DNA from: Burkholderiales bacterium | Lineage (GTDB): Bacteria > Pseudomonadota > Gammaproteobacteria > Burkholderiales > Burkholderiaceae_C | DNA: 64,000 bases | NCBI GenBank assembly: GCA_019509985.1 | Contig: JAEKLF010000035.1 | Location: 1 to 64,000 of the forward strand | Reading direction: 5' to 3' | In this document: one piece after another, positions 9,902 to 19,900 of the stretch | How the letters are laid out: each line of letters opens with the position of its first letter | Position numbering within the stretch: the stretch's first letter is position 1 | Position numbers and translations under genes: made by a program | The notes under the pieces: generated by a model | What the model saw: the letters and a program-made list of their open reading frames with translations, nothing else | The model's database searches: none | What the model was told of the DNA's origin: nothing

Positions 9902-10689
9902 CGGATCAGCTCGACGCTGATCTGGAGCGCCGCTTCGGCGGCCTGCGTCGCCTGCACGGGGACGCCGCCTACCAACGCCTGCGCAGCGCCCGCTTCGCCG
10001 TCGTGGGCCTGGGCGGCGTTGGCTCCTGGGCTGTCGAGGCGCTGGCGCGCAGTGGTGTGGCGGCGCTGACGCTGATCGACCTGGACCAGGTCTCCGAATC
10101 CAACATCAATCGCCAGATCCAGGCCGTCGGTTCCACCATCGGCATGGCCAAGGCCGAGGCGCTGCGCCTGCGCATCGCCGACATCCACCCGGGCTGCGCG
10201 GTGCGCGTCATCGAGGAATTCGTCGCGCCCGACAACTGGCCGGCGCTGATCGGCGAGGCCCAGTTCGATGGCCTCATCGACTGCTGCGACCAGGTGCGTG
10301 CCAAGGCCACGCTGGCCGCCTGGGCGATCGAGCGCGGGCTGCCCTTCGTGACCGTGGGTGCCGCCGGCGGCAAGCGCGAGCCGCATCGCGTGCAGCTCGA
10401 CGACCTCAGCGTGACGACGCATGACCCGCTGTTGGCGTCACTGCGCCAGCGCCTGCGCAAACACCACGCCGCGCCGCGCACCGGCAAGATCGGCGTCGCC
10501 TGTGTCTACTCAAGAGAGGCGGTGCATCTGCCGCAGCAACAAGGCGAGGGCGATGCCTGTGATGTCGACGGCAGCCTGAACTGCCACGGCTACGGTTCCA
10601 CCGTCACCGTCACGGCAACCTTCGGCCTGTGCGCCGCGGCTGAAGTGCAGCGCTTGCACCTGGCCAGCACATCATCAACGACGAGTTGA
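9898..10689 (+). CDS. tcdA: tRNA threonylcarbamoyladenosine dehydratase
   Basis: TcdA (CsdL) is an E1-like enzyme that uses ATP to cyclise the t6A37 modification of tRNA to ct6A. The 263-residue protein has the ThiF/E1 nucleotide-binding motif VVGLGGVGSWAVEALARSG (about residues 35-53), the LIDLDQVSESNINRQ segment, and a later cysteine-containing DGLIDCCDQ. The GTG at 9898 overlaps the cpoB stop (GTGA). The gene is followed by two tRNA-Lys genes, which also belong to the ANN-decoding class carrying t6A; the proximity may be chance. Confidence 0.95.
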   Translation: MTDQLDADLERRFGGLRRLHGDAAYQRLRSARFAVVGLGGVGSWAVEALARSGVAALTLIDLDQVSESNINRQIQAVGSTIGMAKAEALRLRIADIHPGCAVRVIEEFVAPDNWPALIGEAQFDGLIDCCDQVRAKATLAAWAIERGLPFVTVGAAGGKREPHRVQLDDLSVTTHDPLLASLRQRLRKHHAAPRTGKIGVACVYSREAVHLPQQQGEGDACDVDGSLNCHGYGSTVTVTATFGLCAAAEVQRLHLASTSSTTS

Positions 10690-10710
10690 CGAGCAAGAAC
10701 GCAAAAATTC

Positions 10711-10740
10711 TTGCGGAGCCCCTCAAAACCTGCCTATAAT
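10711..10740 (+). promoter_or_regulatory. Promoter for the tRNA-Lys genes
   Basis: TTGCGG at 10711-10716 and a perfect TATAAT at 10735-10740 are separated by 18 bases and end 19 bases before tRNA-Lys(TTT). The -10 lies within the small palindrome GCCTATAATGGC. This is a good sigma70-type promoter for the tRNA pair. Confidence 0.65.
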
Positions 10741-10759
10741 GGCAGGCTCTGCTTGACGC

Positions 10760-10835
10760 GGGATGTTAGCTCAGTCGGTAGAGCAGCGGACTTTTAATCC
10801 GTTGGTCGCAGGTTCGAATCCTGCACATCCCACCA
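10760..10835 (+). tRNA. tRNA-Lys (TTT anticodon)
   Basis: A 76-base cloverleaf with acceptor GGGATGT pairing with ACATCCC, D-arm TTAGCTCAGTCGGTAGAGC, anticodon loop CTTTTAA (anticodon TTT), T-arm GCAGGTTCGAATCCTGC and an encoded CCA end. Confidence 0.98.
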
Positions 10836-10909
10836 GGTTTTATGGCGGTGATTCAGCAGAATCGACGCTACAATCATTGGCTCAGCAAGGCTCAGGCCGA
10901 GTTGAATCA

Positions 10910-10985
10910 GGGCTCTTAGCTCAGTTGGTAGAGCAGCGGACTCTTAATCCGTAGGTCGAGTGTTCGAGTCACTCAGGGCCCACCA
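10910..10985 (+). tRNA. tRNA-Lys (CTT anticodon)
   Basis: A 76-base cloverleaf with acceptor GGGCTCT/AGGGCCC (one G-T pair), D-arm TTAGCTCAGTTGGTAGAGC, anticodon loop CTCTTAA (anticodon CTT), T-arm AGTGTTCGAGTCACT and encoded CCA. It lies 74 bases after the TTT tRNA. TACAAT at 10869 could be a second -10, but the two are more simply co-transcribed. Confidence 0.98.
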
Positions 10986-11003
10986 AAATTTAAGAAGCAA
11001 GTC

Positions 11004-11043
11004 AACGGCTTACGGTTTCAGAACCGTAGGCCGTTTCTGTTTT
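11004..11043 (+). terminator. Rho-independent terminator after the tRNA pair
   Basis: A 14-base-pair stem (AACGGCTTACGGTT with AACCGTAGGCCGTT, one G-T pair) with a TCAG loop is followed by a T-rich tract TTCTGTTTT. It ends the tRNA transcript, 20 bases after the second tRNA. Confidence 0.85.
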
Positions 11044-11167
11044 CAGGGCCGGCTGTTCAACGGCAACGCGCATCCGGCCGCGGCAACCGATTCCACGACG
11101 GCATTTCGCCAAGCGCTGAGCGCAGCTGTTTGATGAAGAGCCTCGCCCACGGCGTCAATCGACGCCT

Positions 11168-11977
11168 TCACAGCGGCCGGATGCTGCCGCCCAGGCTACC
11201 CGGCGGGTAGCTTTCGTTGAAGAGCTGCCAGACCCGCCCCGAGCGCGCCGACCTTGTGAAAGCCAGGCGCAGCACGCTGCGGTCGGCCTCGGCCAGCGTG
11301 TGCCGCGACAGGTAGACGCCGCTCTCGGACCAGCCCAGTTCGTCCAGTGCGTCCACACGCACCTGCTTGACCAGCGGCGCGAGGTCAGCGTCGAGCACCA
11401 GCGTGCCGACGAAGATGTTCGCCGTCATGATGCTCGCCTGGGCCAGGCCCTCGCGCAGCGCGCGGGCCACGCCGCCGGCGTCGGGCTCCTCAATGAGCCG
11501 GCGCTGAGCGCGCAGCGCCGCGATGGCCTTGTCGTAGGCGGCGCCGAAGGTGAAGCCGCGCACGACGGCCAGCTTGTAGTCCGGTAGCGCGGCCAACGCA
11601 GCCAGCGAGCGTGGCACCGGGCGCTCACTGGCCAGGGTCAGCAAGCTGGCACGCACCTGGATCAGTGGCACGAACTCGCCATCGCCGTCGCGCGAGGGGG
11701 AGGACGAGGCGGGGATCAGCACGTCGGCCTGGCCGGACTCGAACATCTTCTGCAGCCGCGCCCGCGGCACGCGGTGGATCTGGAACTCGCAGCCCACGGC
11801 CGTGCCGAGTTCGCGCAGCAGGGCCGGGTAGAGGCCGCTGCTGCGTTCGCCGTCGAACCTGACGCTCAGGCCGACCGGTGCCATCGGTACCTCGATGGGG
11901 CGAGAGCAGCCGGCCTCGGCGGCCGCTGCCACCAGCATGCCCATCACCCACCAGCCCGATCGCGCCGCAGTGTTCAT
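11168..11977 (-). CDS. Periplasmic substrate-binding protein, family 3 type
   Basis: A 269-residue secreted protein resembling amino-acid-type solute-binding proteins (SBP_bac_3). The signal peptide runs to about residue 22 (AEA before GC). The mature protein starts CSRPIEVPMAPVG and has the SGLYPALLRELG segment seen in a family of poorly characterised Burkholderiales binding proteins. The ligand is unknown. Its ATG overlaps the stop of the upstream osmoprotectant transporter gene (ATGA), so the two are co-translated and it may supply a second binding protein or a sensor input. The stop codon lies at the edge of the tRNA terminator region. Confidence 0.8.
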   Translation of the reverse strand: MNTAARSGWWVMGMLVAAAAEAGCSRPIEVPMAPVGLSVRFDGERSSGLYPALLRELGTAVGCEFQIHRVPRARLQKMFESGQADVLIPASSSPSRDGDGEFVPLIQVRASLLTLASERPVPRSLAALAALPDYKLAVVRGFTFGAAYDKAIAALRAQRRLIEEPDAGGVARALREGLAQASIMTANIFVGTLVLDADLAPLVKQVRVDALDELGWSESGVYLSRHTLAEADRSVLRLAFTRSARSGRVWQLFNESYPPGSLGGSIRPL

Positions 11978-13506
11978 GCCCCTCGGTCCCGAGATTGCCC
12001 GCCCCCATTGTGCTGCGGTCCCGGCGTGACCCGGCGCTCCAGCGCGTCGAAGACGAGTTGCACGACGACGGCCAGCGCCGCGGCGGGCAGGGCGCCGGCC
12101 AGCATCAGCGCGCTGTCATTGACGGCCAGGCCGGCGACGATGCGCTCGCCCAGGCCCCCGGCACCAACGAAGGCCGCCACCGTGGCCGTGCCCACGTTGG
12201 TCACGGCCGCGGTCTTCACGCCGGCCATCAGCGTCGGCAGCGCCAATGGCAGCTCGATAGCGCGCAGCGTCTGGCCGCGCGTCATGCCCAGCGCCCGGGC
12301 CGCCTCGGCGAGGCCGGTGGACACGGCCTGCAGGCCGGCGTGCGTGTTGCGCACGATGGGCAGCAATGCGTAGACGAACAGCGCCAGCAGCGCCGGCACG
12401 AAGCCGATGCGCCCGACCAAGGCGATCAGGAAGGCCAGCAGCGCCAGCGAGGGCAGGGTCTGCAGCAGGCCGACCGCGGCCATCACCGGCGCGGCCAGGC
12501 GTGGCAGGCGGTGGGCCGCAATACCCAGCGGCACGGCGACGGCCACGGCCAGCGCCAGCGAGACCAGCACCAGGGCCAGATGCTGGCCGAGCAACTTCGC
12601 CAGATCGGGTGCCACCAGCCGCGCCCACACGCCCTGGCGGGCCGTGGGTGCGGCACTCGCGCCCGACTGCAGGAAGTCGCGCGCCACCTCCGCGAACGGC
12701 CTGCCGTCCAGCTCGGCGGCCGCATTGAGGCGGATCATGGCCTGCTCCGGCAGGCGGCCGGCCAGGCCCTGCAGCGGCTTGTCGTCGACGGCGGCGCGCA
12801 TCAGCAGCACTGCGTCGTAGCGCGGAAAGAAGGCGCGGTCGTCGCGCAGCACGCGCACCGGCTGGCGGGCCAGCTGGGCGTCGGTCGTGTAGACGTCGAT
12901 GAGGTCGACCTGGCCGTCGGCCAGCGCCTGGTAGGCCAGGCCATGGTCCAGCCCGGTGCCGGGCTGCAGCTTCAGGGCGTAGGCGCGTTGCAGCGCGGGC
13001 CAGCCGTCGGCGCGGGCCAGGAACTCATGCGACAGGCCCAGCTTCAGCGTGGGTGCTTTGCCGGCCAGATCGGAGATCGTCGCGATGCCCAGCCGCGCCG
13101 CGTCGGCCTCGCGCATGGCCAGCGCATAGCTGTTGTTGAAGCCCAGCGGCACCCCCGCCTTCAGCTGCAGCGGCGCCAGCCAGGCGTTGATCTGCGCCAG
13201 CGGCGCCTGCGCGTCGGCCGGGCTGTCGCGCTTGAGCAGCTCGCGCACGATGGTGCCGGTGTACTCGGGATAGATGTCGATCTGCCCCTGCTGCAGCGCC
13301 GTGGCCAGGATGGCCGTGTTGCCCAGGCCCTGGCGGTGCTCGGCGGCCACGCCCTGGGCCGCCAGCGTCTGCGTGACCAGTTCGCCGAGCAGATAGCTCT
13401 CGGTAAACCGCTTCGAGCCAACCTGCAGCGGCGCGGCCTGGGCAAGGCCGGCAAACCATGCCACAAGCAGGGTCAACAGCAGTCGCAGTGGCTGGTTCCT
13501 CTTCAT
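11974..13506 (-). CDS. Osmoprotectant ABC transporter: binding protein fused to permease
   Basis: A 510-residue fusion. After a signal peptide ending AQA (about residue 24), residues 25-290 form an OpuAC/OsmX-type glycine betaine/choline-binding domain, with LQVGSKRFTESYLLGEL at its start and DIYPEYTGT. Residues about 300-490 form an inner-membrane permease with several hydrophobic segments and the EAA-type loop around EAARALGMTRGQTLRAIELP. Such fusions are known among Opu/Yeh-type importers. A working importer needs an ATPase subunit, and none is adjacent; the next genes are a second binding protein and, divergently, a small membrane protein. The substrate is inferred from the family only. 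Confidence 0.88.
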   Translation of the reverse strand: MKRNQPLRLLLTLLVAWFAGLAQAAPLQVGSKRFTESYLLGELVTQTLAAQGVAAEHRQGLGNTAILATALQQGQIDIYPEYTGTIVRELLKRDSPADAQAPLAQINAWLAPLQLKAGVPLGFNNSYALAMREADAARLGIATISDLAGKAPTLKLGLSHEFLARADGWPALQRAYALKLQPGTGLDHGLAYQALADGQVDLIDVYTTDAQLARQPVRVLRDDRAFFPRYDAVLLMRAAVDDKPLQGLAGRLPEQAMIRLNAAAELDGRPFAEVARDFLQSGASAAPTARQGVWARLVAPDLAKLLGQHLALVLVSLALAVAVAVPLGIAAHRLPRLAAPVMAAVGLLQTLPSLALLAFLIALVGRIGFVPALLALFVYALLPIVRNTHAGLQAVSTGLAEAARALGMTRGQTLRAIELPLALPTLMAGVKTAAVTNVGTATVAAFVGAGGLGERIVAGLAVNDSALMLAGALPAAALAVVVQLVFDALERRVTPGPQHNGGGQSRDRGA

Positions 13507-13646
13507 GCCTGCATGGTGCCTCAGATGGCGCCGCTTGCTGTCGGACGCCTTGTCAGACAGGCCCTACAAGTAAGCGCCACCGTGTCCGAATGCAACAGAG
13601 AGCGACCGCGTCTAAAGTTGAAAACGTCATTTCAGAGGAGGGCCTC

Positions 13647-13850
13647 ATGTCTCGCGCCACCGACCATTTGCTGCGTCAGCACCTGGACAGCCTGGGTGCT
13701 CACTTGCGCCAGTGCCGAACCCTGTCGGACAACCGTCTGCGGATGTTGTGTTCGCTCGAGGCCATCGACGCGGCCTTCGGTCAGCGCGTCTTCACGGCGG
13801 TCGTGATGGGCAGCGTCCTGATGGCCATCTTCCTGACCTTCACGATCTGA
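13647..13850 (+). CDS. Small single-pass membrane protein, unknown function
   Basis: A 67-residue protein not recognised as a named family. It starts at ATG 13647 with a strong SD (GAGGAGG, eight bases upstream) and reads MSRATDHLLRQHLDSLGAH. The first about 45 residues are charged, with two cysteines. The last about 20 residues (VFTAVVMGSVLMAIFLTFTI) form one transmembrane helix ending exactly at the C-terminus. It is an isolated gene between the divergent osmoprotectant operon and a hairpin terminator. The SD and terminator make it a likely real gene. Confidence 0.65.
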   Translation: MSRATDHLLRQHLDSLGAHLRQCRTLSDNRLRMLCSLEAIDAAFGQRVFTAVVMGSVLMAIFLTFTI

Positions 13851-13873
13851 GCCCCGGCCTTTTGCTTGCTTGA

Positions 13874-13897
13874 AACAGCGGCCTTCGGGCCGCTGTT
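13874..13897. terminator. Hairpin between convergent genes
   Basis: A perfect 10-bp stem AACAGCGGCC/GGCCGCTGTT with a TTCG tetraloop. It lies 24 bases after the small membrane protein and 13 bases from the end of the cyclic glucan synthase frame. There is no real T tract, so it is a terminator candidate for either direction. Confidence 0.6.
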
Positions 13898-13909
13898 CCG
13901 TTGGGGTCA

Positions 13910-16819
13910 TCAGATGGTTTCAACGGACCCCGGCACGCGCGCCGGCGCCGGCTCGGGAATGGCTACCCACAGGCGCAGTTCGCCGTCCAGGTCGGACAGC
14001 GCCAGCGTCTCACCCGCCGCGAGCGCCTGGTAGCCGGCCGGCGCCGCCTTGGCGACCGCAGCGCGCTGCAGCAGCACCTCGATGCGGCGGCCATGCTGTA
14101 TCAGGCGCACGCGCGCCTCGGGCCAATGCGGCGGCAGGCAGGGCTTGACGCGCAGCAGGCCGTCCGTCAGCCGCACGCCGCACAGCGATTCGACCGAGGC
14201 ACGCAGCAGCCAGCCGGCCGCGCCCGTGTACCAGCTCCAGCCGCCGCGGCCGGCATGCGGTGCGGCGGCCTCGATGTCGCCGGCCACGGCGAAGGGCTCC
14301 AGCCCGTAGGTCGCACCGTGGGCGCCGCGGTGGGCGGGGCTGATGGCCGTGAACGCTGCCCAGGCCCGCTCGGCCTGGCCCAGCTTGGCGCTGGCCATCA
14401 GCGCCCAGGTGGCGGCGTGGTTGTACTGGCCGCCGTTCTCGCGCACGCCGCCCGGGTAGGCCTGGATGTAGCCGGCCGGCGGCTGGTGGTCCTTCAGCGG
14501 CGGCCACAGCAGGCGCAGCAGGTGCGCGTCGCGGTCGTGCAGCTCGCGCCAGGCACTGTCCAGAGCCAGCGCGGCGCGATCGGGCTGGGCCGCGCCGGTC
14601 AGCACGGCCCAGGCCTGCACGATCAGGTCGATGCGGCATTCGCTATCCGTGTGGGTGCCCAGCACGCTGCCGTCGTCAAACCAGCCGCGGCGGTACCAGC
14701 GGCCGTCCCAGGCCTCGGCCTCCAGCGCGGTGGCCAGCGCCTTGCGGGCCTGGCGCCAACGCGCCGCGCGCTCCGGCTCGCCGCGGGCGACGGCCAGCGG
14801 GTGCAGTGCGTCGATGACGCCGCACAGGAAGAAGCCCATCCACACCGACTCGCCACGGCCCTCGGCGCCGACGCGGTTCATGCCGTCATTCCAGTCGCCA
14901 GTGCCGAACAGCGGCAGGCCGTGCGCGCCCACCGGCAGGCTGACGTCGATGGCGCGCGCCGCATGCTCGTAGATGCTGGCGCGCTCGTCGCTGATGGCCG
15001 GCACTTCGTAGACGTCCTCGGCGCCCTCGGGCACGGGGCGGCCTTGCAGGAAGGGCAGGGACTCGTCACCGAGCGCCATGTCGCCGGTGCGTTCGACGTA
15101 CAGCGCCAGCGCCAGCGCGAGCCACAGCCGGTCGTCGGCGAAATGCGTGCGCACGCCGGCGCCGGCCGGTTCATGCCACCAATGCTGCACGTCGCCGGGC
15201 GGGAACTGGCGCGCCGCATGGCGGCGGATCTGCGCGGCCAGCCGCTCGGGTGCGTGCTGCACCAGGGCCATCGCGTCCTGCAACTGGTCGCGGAAACCGA
15301 AGGCCCCGCCCGCCTGGTAGAAGCCCGCGCGCGCCCAAATGCGGCAGCCCAGCACCTGGGCCGGCAGCCAGTGGTTGACGAGGGCGTCGAAGGCCGGGTC
15401 GGGCGTGTCCACCTGCACCGGCGCGCTCAACGTGCGCCACACCTCGCGCTGCGCGGCCAGGCGGCGCAGCGGGTCCGCTGGCCAGGCGCTCGCGGCCTGC
15501 TCGCGCGCTGCCGCCAGCGTGGGCGCATGGCCGAGCAGCACGGTGCAATGCCAGGCGTGGCCCACCTCAAGGCGCAGTGGCACGGCCAGCAGCGCGGCCG
15601 GGTCGGTGGCCGGGCCGGCCAGGCCGTCCAGTGCATGGGGCATGACGAGGCGGCCTTCGTCATCGAACAGCAGCCGGCGGTCGCCGCTGGCCTCCACGCC
15701 GACGGACCAGGGCTTGGGTATGTTCAGGTCGGGCGTGAAGCCGGCCTCCGCGGGCCAGGGCCACAGGGCCTGTTCGCTGGCCAGCGACTCGATCTGGTCC
15801 GGCGTCGCGTCGCCGGCGCGTGTCGGGCGCAGCGCCATCCAGGCCGTCTGGCCACCGAAGCCGTTGAGCCCGTCGGTCTGCGTGGCCAGGGCCAGCAGCG
15901 GGCCGTCGCCCTGCGGTGCGTCCAGCCGCGTGACGAGGCTGCGGCGCGCGCTGCTGTCGGCGCCCAGCTGCCATTGCGCGCCGGCCAGCAGGCGCAGCCG
16001 GCGCGGCGCCCGCCCCGGTGCGGCATGCAGCTCCACCTGGCATTGCTTGACGGCGGCTTCCGCGTCCACCGTCCAGCGCAGCCGCACGACCAGGCCCGGC
16101 AGCGTGAAGGCCATGGCCGTCGCGCCCGGCACGTGGCTGATTTGCTGTTGCGCGCTGGCGCGGCCCAGCAGCCAGGCGCGGCCGCTGTCCAGGCAATACA
16201 GCATCAACCACTCGCCGGGCGAGTCCAGCAGCGCGTCGTTGGACCAAGGCGTGATCTGGTGCAGCCGGCTGTTGCCGGCCCAGCTCGTGCCGGCACCGCG
16301 CTCCGACACCTGGCAGCCGAAGTTCTCGTTGGCAATGACGTTGACCCACGGTCGCGGCGGCTGCGACGGTCCACCCAGCTCGAACTGGCAGGCACCGCTG
16401 TCGATGTCGAAGTGGCTCTCGGGCGCGTCGCCACCGGGCGGCGCGGCCAGCGTGCTGACCAGCGTTGCGCCGGCATTGCGCCTGGCCTTGGCGGCCTGCT
16501 CGTGATTGAGGCCCAGGCGCTCGAGCTGCTGGGCCAGCGGCCGGCCGTCGGCAAACCAGCGCACGCGTGCCAGCAGGTTCAGCGCGAAGCGCGTGTCCGG
16601 GCCCACCGTCTCGTCGGACAGCACATGCAGCTTGCAGCGGCCCTGGTTCTGCTGCTCGGCCAGCGAGCGCAGCGCGCTCGACACCGGCGCGAGATAGGAC
16701 GGCGGCTCGGCGTCCAGCACGACGATGTCGACCGGCAGCGGGCTGCCCTGGGCGCGCAGCAGGGCGCACAGCTCGCGCACCATGATGACGCCGGTCGCGT
16801 CGGCCACACGGATCAGCAC
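13910..16819 (-). pseudogene. ndvB: Cyclic beta-1,2-glucan synthase, C-terminal part (GH94 phosphorylase) after amber stop
   Basis: This 969-codon stretch (plus 30 more codons up to 16909) is the in-frame continuation of the gene that stops at 16910-16912. It holds the second sugar-binding beta-sandwich (around FGCQVSERGAGTSWAGNSR) and the complete GH94-type (alpha/alpha)6 catalytic domain, with GFRDQLQDAMAL and GTGDWNDGMNRVG; the latter carries the expected general acid aspartate. In full-length synthases this domain uses phosphorolysis to set glucan chain length before ring closure. The first possible start here is a GTG at 16817-16819, which would cut into the domain edge (GISGDDPIVLIRV), and it has no SD. 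Independent translation is therefore doubtful. No further stops or shifts occur. Confidence 0.85.
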
Positions 16820-16909
16820 GATGGGGTCGTCGCCCGAGATGCCGTGCCGCCACAGCGCGTCGCGCTGGAAACTGGCTTCCGGCAGCGGCAGGGTCTCGCG
16901 CGGGGCCTG

Positions 16910-19900
16910 CTAGGTCAGCAGCGTCTGCAGCGTCAGCCCCCCGCGCCAGGCACCGGGCGCCAGGCTGGCGCCCTGCGTGCGCACGGCGGCCATCGTGTGA
17001 GCCAGCATCAGCGCACGTTCGCACAGCGCCGGCTGGCCGAGCTTGTCCAGCAGGTGGTTCAGGGTCTGCGGCTCGCGCGCGGCGGCGGTGGCCAGCGTCA
17101 GCGTGATGCTCGCTCCGGGAGGCAGCTGCAGCACCAGGTGCAGTAGCGAGATCGGGTCGTTGCCGGTGTCCAGCGCGCCGGCCGCACTGCTCAGGCCGGT
17201 CACCTGGCCGTTCAGCACGGTCTGGGTGCCGGCATGGGCGATGGCGCCGCCCGGCTGGCCGGGCATGCCGCCGCGGGCCAGCCAGTGGGCGCGGTCGGCG
17301 CCGGCCTGCAGCCGGTCCATGCGCGCGCCGCCTTCCAGCTCCACGCCGACCAGCGCATGCACCGCGTGCACGGCCGCCTCGTTGGGGCTGCGCGGCAGGC
17401 GCTGCCAGTGCAGCGCACGTTGCTCGGGCTGCCAGCGCGCCTGCAGGAAGAGCTTGCCAAAGGCAGGGTGAGCCAGGTCGGCGCGCGCGGGCGCCAGCAC
17501 GGGCTCGAAGCTGGACACCAGCGCCAGCCGGCGGGGGCGGTGCGACAGGTTGCGCAGCGTGATGCGGCGCAGCTCGACGTCGTCCTCCACCGCCACCCAG
17601 ACCTCGGTGTGCGCATGCAGCTCCTCGCCCTCGGCGTTGAACTGCGCGCTGGCCGGGTGCAGGCGCGCGCTGTAGTGCCACTGCGGGCCGGGCGTGGGCC
17701 TCAGCGTCAGCGACCGCCAGGGGCTGGTCTCGGAGGTGCCGTTCCACGGCAGCTCCAGGTCACGCAGGTGCAGGTGATGGCCGAGCAGGTCCTGCGCCAG
17801 GTCGTCGCGCCAACGGCTCACCAGCACCTGCGAGCCGGGTTCACCCCAGACCAGCGTGCCGCCACCGTGCTCACGCAGCATGGCGGACAGGCGGCCATGG
17901 CCCAGCCAGGCGGTGGCGGGCAGGGCGCGGCCGCGGAGTTCGGGCAGCACCAGCGAGATGCGGGCGCGACGTGGCGCGCTGCGAGTGGGCTGCGTGGGCG
18001 GCTCGCGCAGCGGCGGTACCTCGTGCGGTGCGCGCTCGTGCAGCAGCCAGCGCACGGCGCACAGGCGCGGCTCGGCGTCGGCCCAGCGCTGCGGCGCGCC
18101 GCCGCACAGCACCTCGGTCAGGGCCACCAGCGCCATGCCCTGGTGGTGGCTCATCGACGTGGCGATGAGCTGGAAGCGCGGTCCGTGCTGCGTGGCGCCG
18201 CTGGCGGCCTCGGGCTGGCGGCTGGCGGTGTAGTCCAGCGCCTCGATGAAGCCGCCCTCGCGGCGCGCGCCCAGGGCCTGCAGCGCCTTCAGGTTGGCCA
18301 CCGCGGCGCGCGGCATCACCATCGTCGCCATGAGGCTGGCGTAGGGGGCGATGACGATCTCCTCGGGTGGCGTGTCGCGCAGCGCCAGCGCGGCGGCGCC
18401 TTGCGGGCCGTATTGGTAGGCCAGGCTCTGGTCGCGTTTGGCGTAGGCTGACTCGGACATGCCCCAGGGCAGGCCCAGCGCCCGCCCGGCACGCTGCTGC
18501 TCGATGACGGTCGCGCGCGCGGCCTCGGCCAGCGCGCTGCCGGCGGGCTCGTCCAGAACCAGCGATGGCATCAGCATCTCGAACATCGAGCCCGACCAGC
18601 TCTTCAGTCCCGTTACCTTCCCGCGTGAGAAAAAGGGCCGACCGAGCGCTCCCCAGTGGGTGGCGGGCACGTCGCCCTTGGCGATGGCGACGAGGCTGGC
18701 CAGCCGCGCCTCGGACGCGAGCAGGTCGTAGTGGTTGATGTCCAGCCGCTCGTCGCCGGGCTCGACGCCCAGCGGCGCGATGGCGCCGATGTGCAGCAGG
18801 TGGCGCTGCGTGTCGTAGAGCCAGCCGAACTCGTGCGCCAGCGCGATGGCGCGCGCGCGTGCGGCCACCTCGTCCAGCGCCTGCGCGACGGCGGGCGGCG
18901 GCGGCATGCCGTCGCCGCCGCGCGCAAATCCCTCGCAGGCCGCGGCGACGACGAGGAGATGGGCGCAGAGGTTGCCGCTGTCCACGCTGGACACATAGGC
19001 CGGCTCCAACACGGCCAGGCGCTGCGTATCGATCCAGTTGTAGAAGTGGCCGCGGTGCCGTGGCAGCTTGTCCAGCGTGTCCAGCGTGCGCTTGACGCGC
19101 TCGGCGAGGCCCACGTCGTGCAGCCAGCCGAACTCGCGCGCACAGCAGGCCGACAGCAGGTACAGGCCGATGTTGGTGGGCGAGGTGCGGTGCGCGACGG
19201 CGACGTCGGGGTCGAGCTGCACGTTGTCGGGCGGCAGGTCGTTGTCGTCGGCCGTGACCCAGCGCTCGAACCAGCGCCAGGTGTCGCGCGCGACGCCGAG
19301 CAGGTAGTGGCGGTCAGCGTCGTCCAGCGCCTCGCGGCGCGGGCGCGCGCGCGGCCGGCTGGCCAGCGCGATCCACAGCGGCGACAGCGCCCAGGCGCCC
19401 AGCAGTGGCATGGCCGCGTCCCAGGCCACAGGCACGCCGATCAGGGCCAGCGTGACGAGCACGAAGGCGAGCACGCCGGTAGCCAGCGTCAGGCGTCGGT
19501 GCTGGCGCCAAAGCGGCAGCCAGTCGGTGCGCGCGGCGGCCTCGGCGGCGTCCGCCGTCGTCCATTCCAGCAGGTGCTGATGGGTCACGCGCTGGCGCCA
19601 CAGCGCGCGCACGATGGCGTCCACGGCCATCCAGCTGGCGGCCGGCAGCATGGCCAGATGCCAAGCCACGCCGCCGACGGCGCGACCCAGCTCAATGGCG
19701 GCCTGGCGATAGAAGCGCTGCAGCGAGACGCGATCGCGCGCCGGCGCGCAGGCGGCCAAAGCGCCCATCAGCGGCCCGGCGCCGAAGGCCGCGGCCACGG
19801 CGGCCAGCGCCCAATCGGGCGTCAGCCCCACGCCCACCCAGGAGGCGGCCAGCAGCAGCAGCGAGGCGGGTGCGACGAGGGAGCGGCGCATGTTGTCCAG

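Noticed and set aside
16817..16819. Independent GTG start for the C-terminal glucan synthase half as a natural gene fission
   Set aside because: The GTG lies within the domain beginning GISGDD, without SD; the 30 codons between the amber and the GTG also look coding. A simple nonsense change explains the data better.
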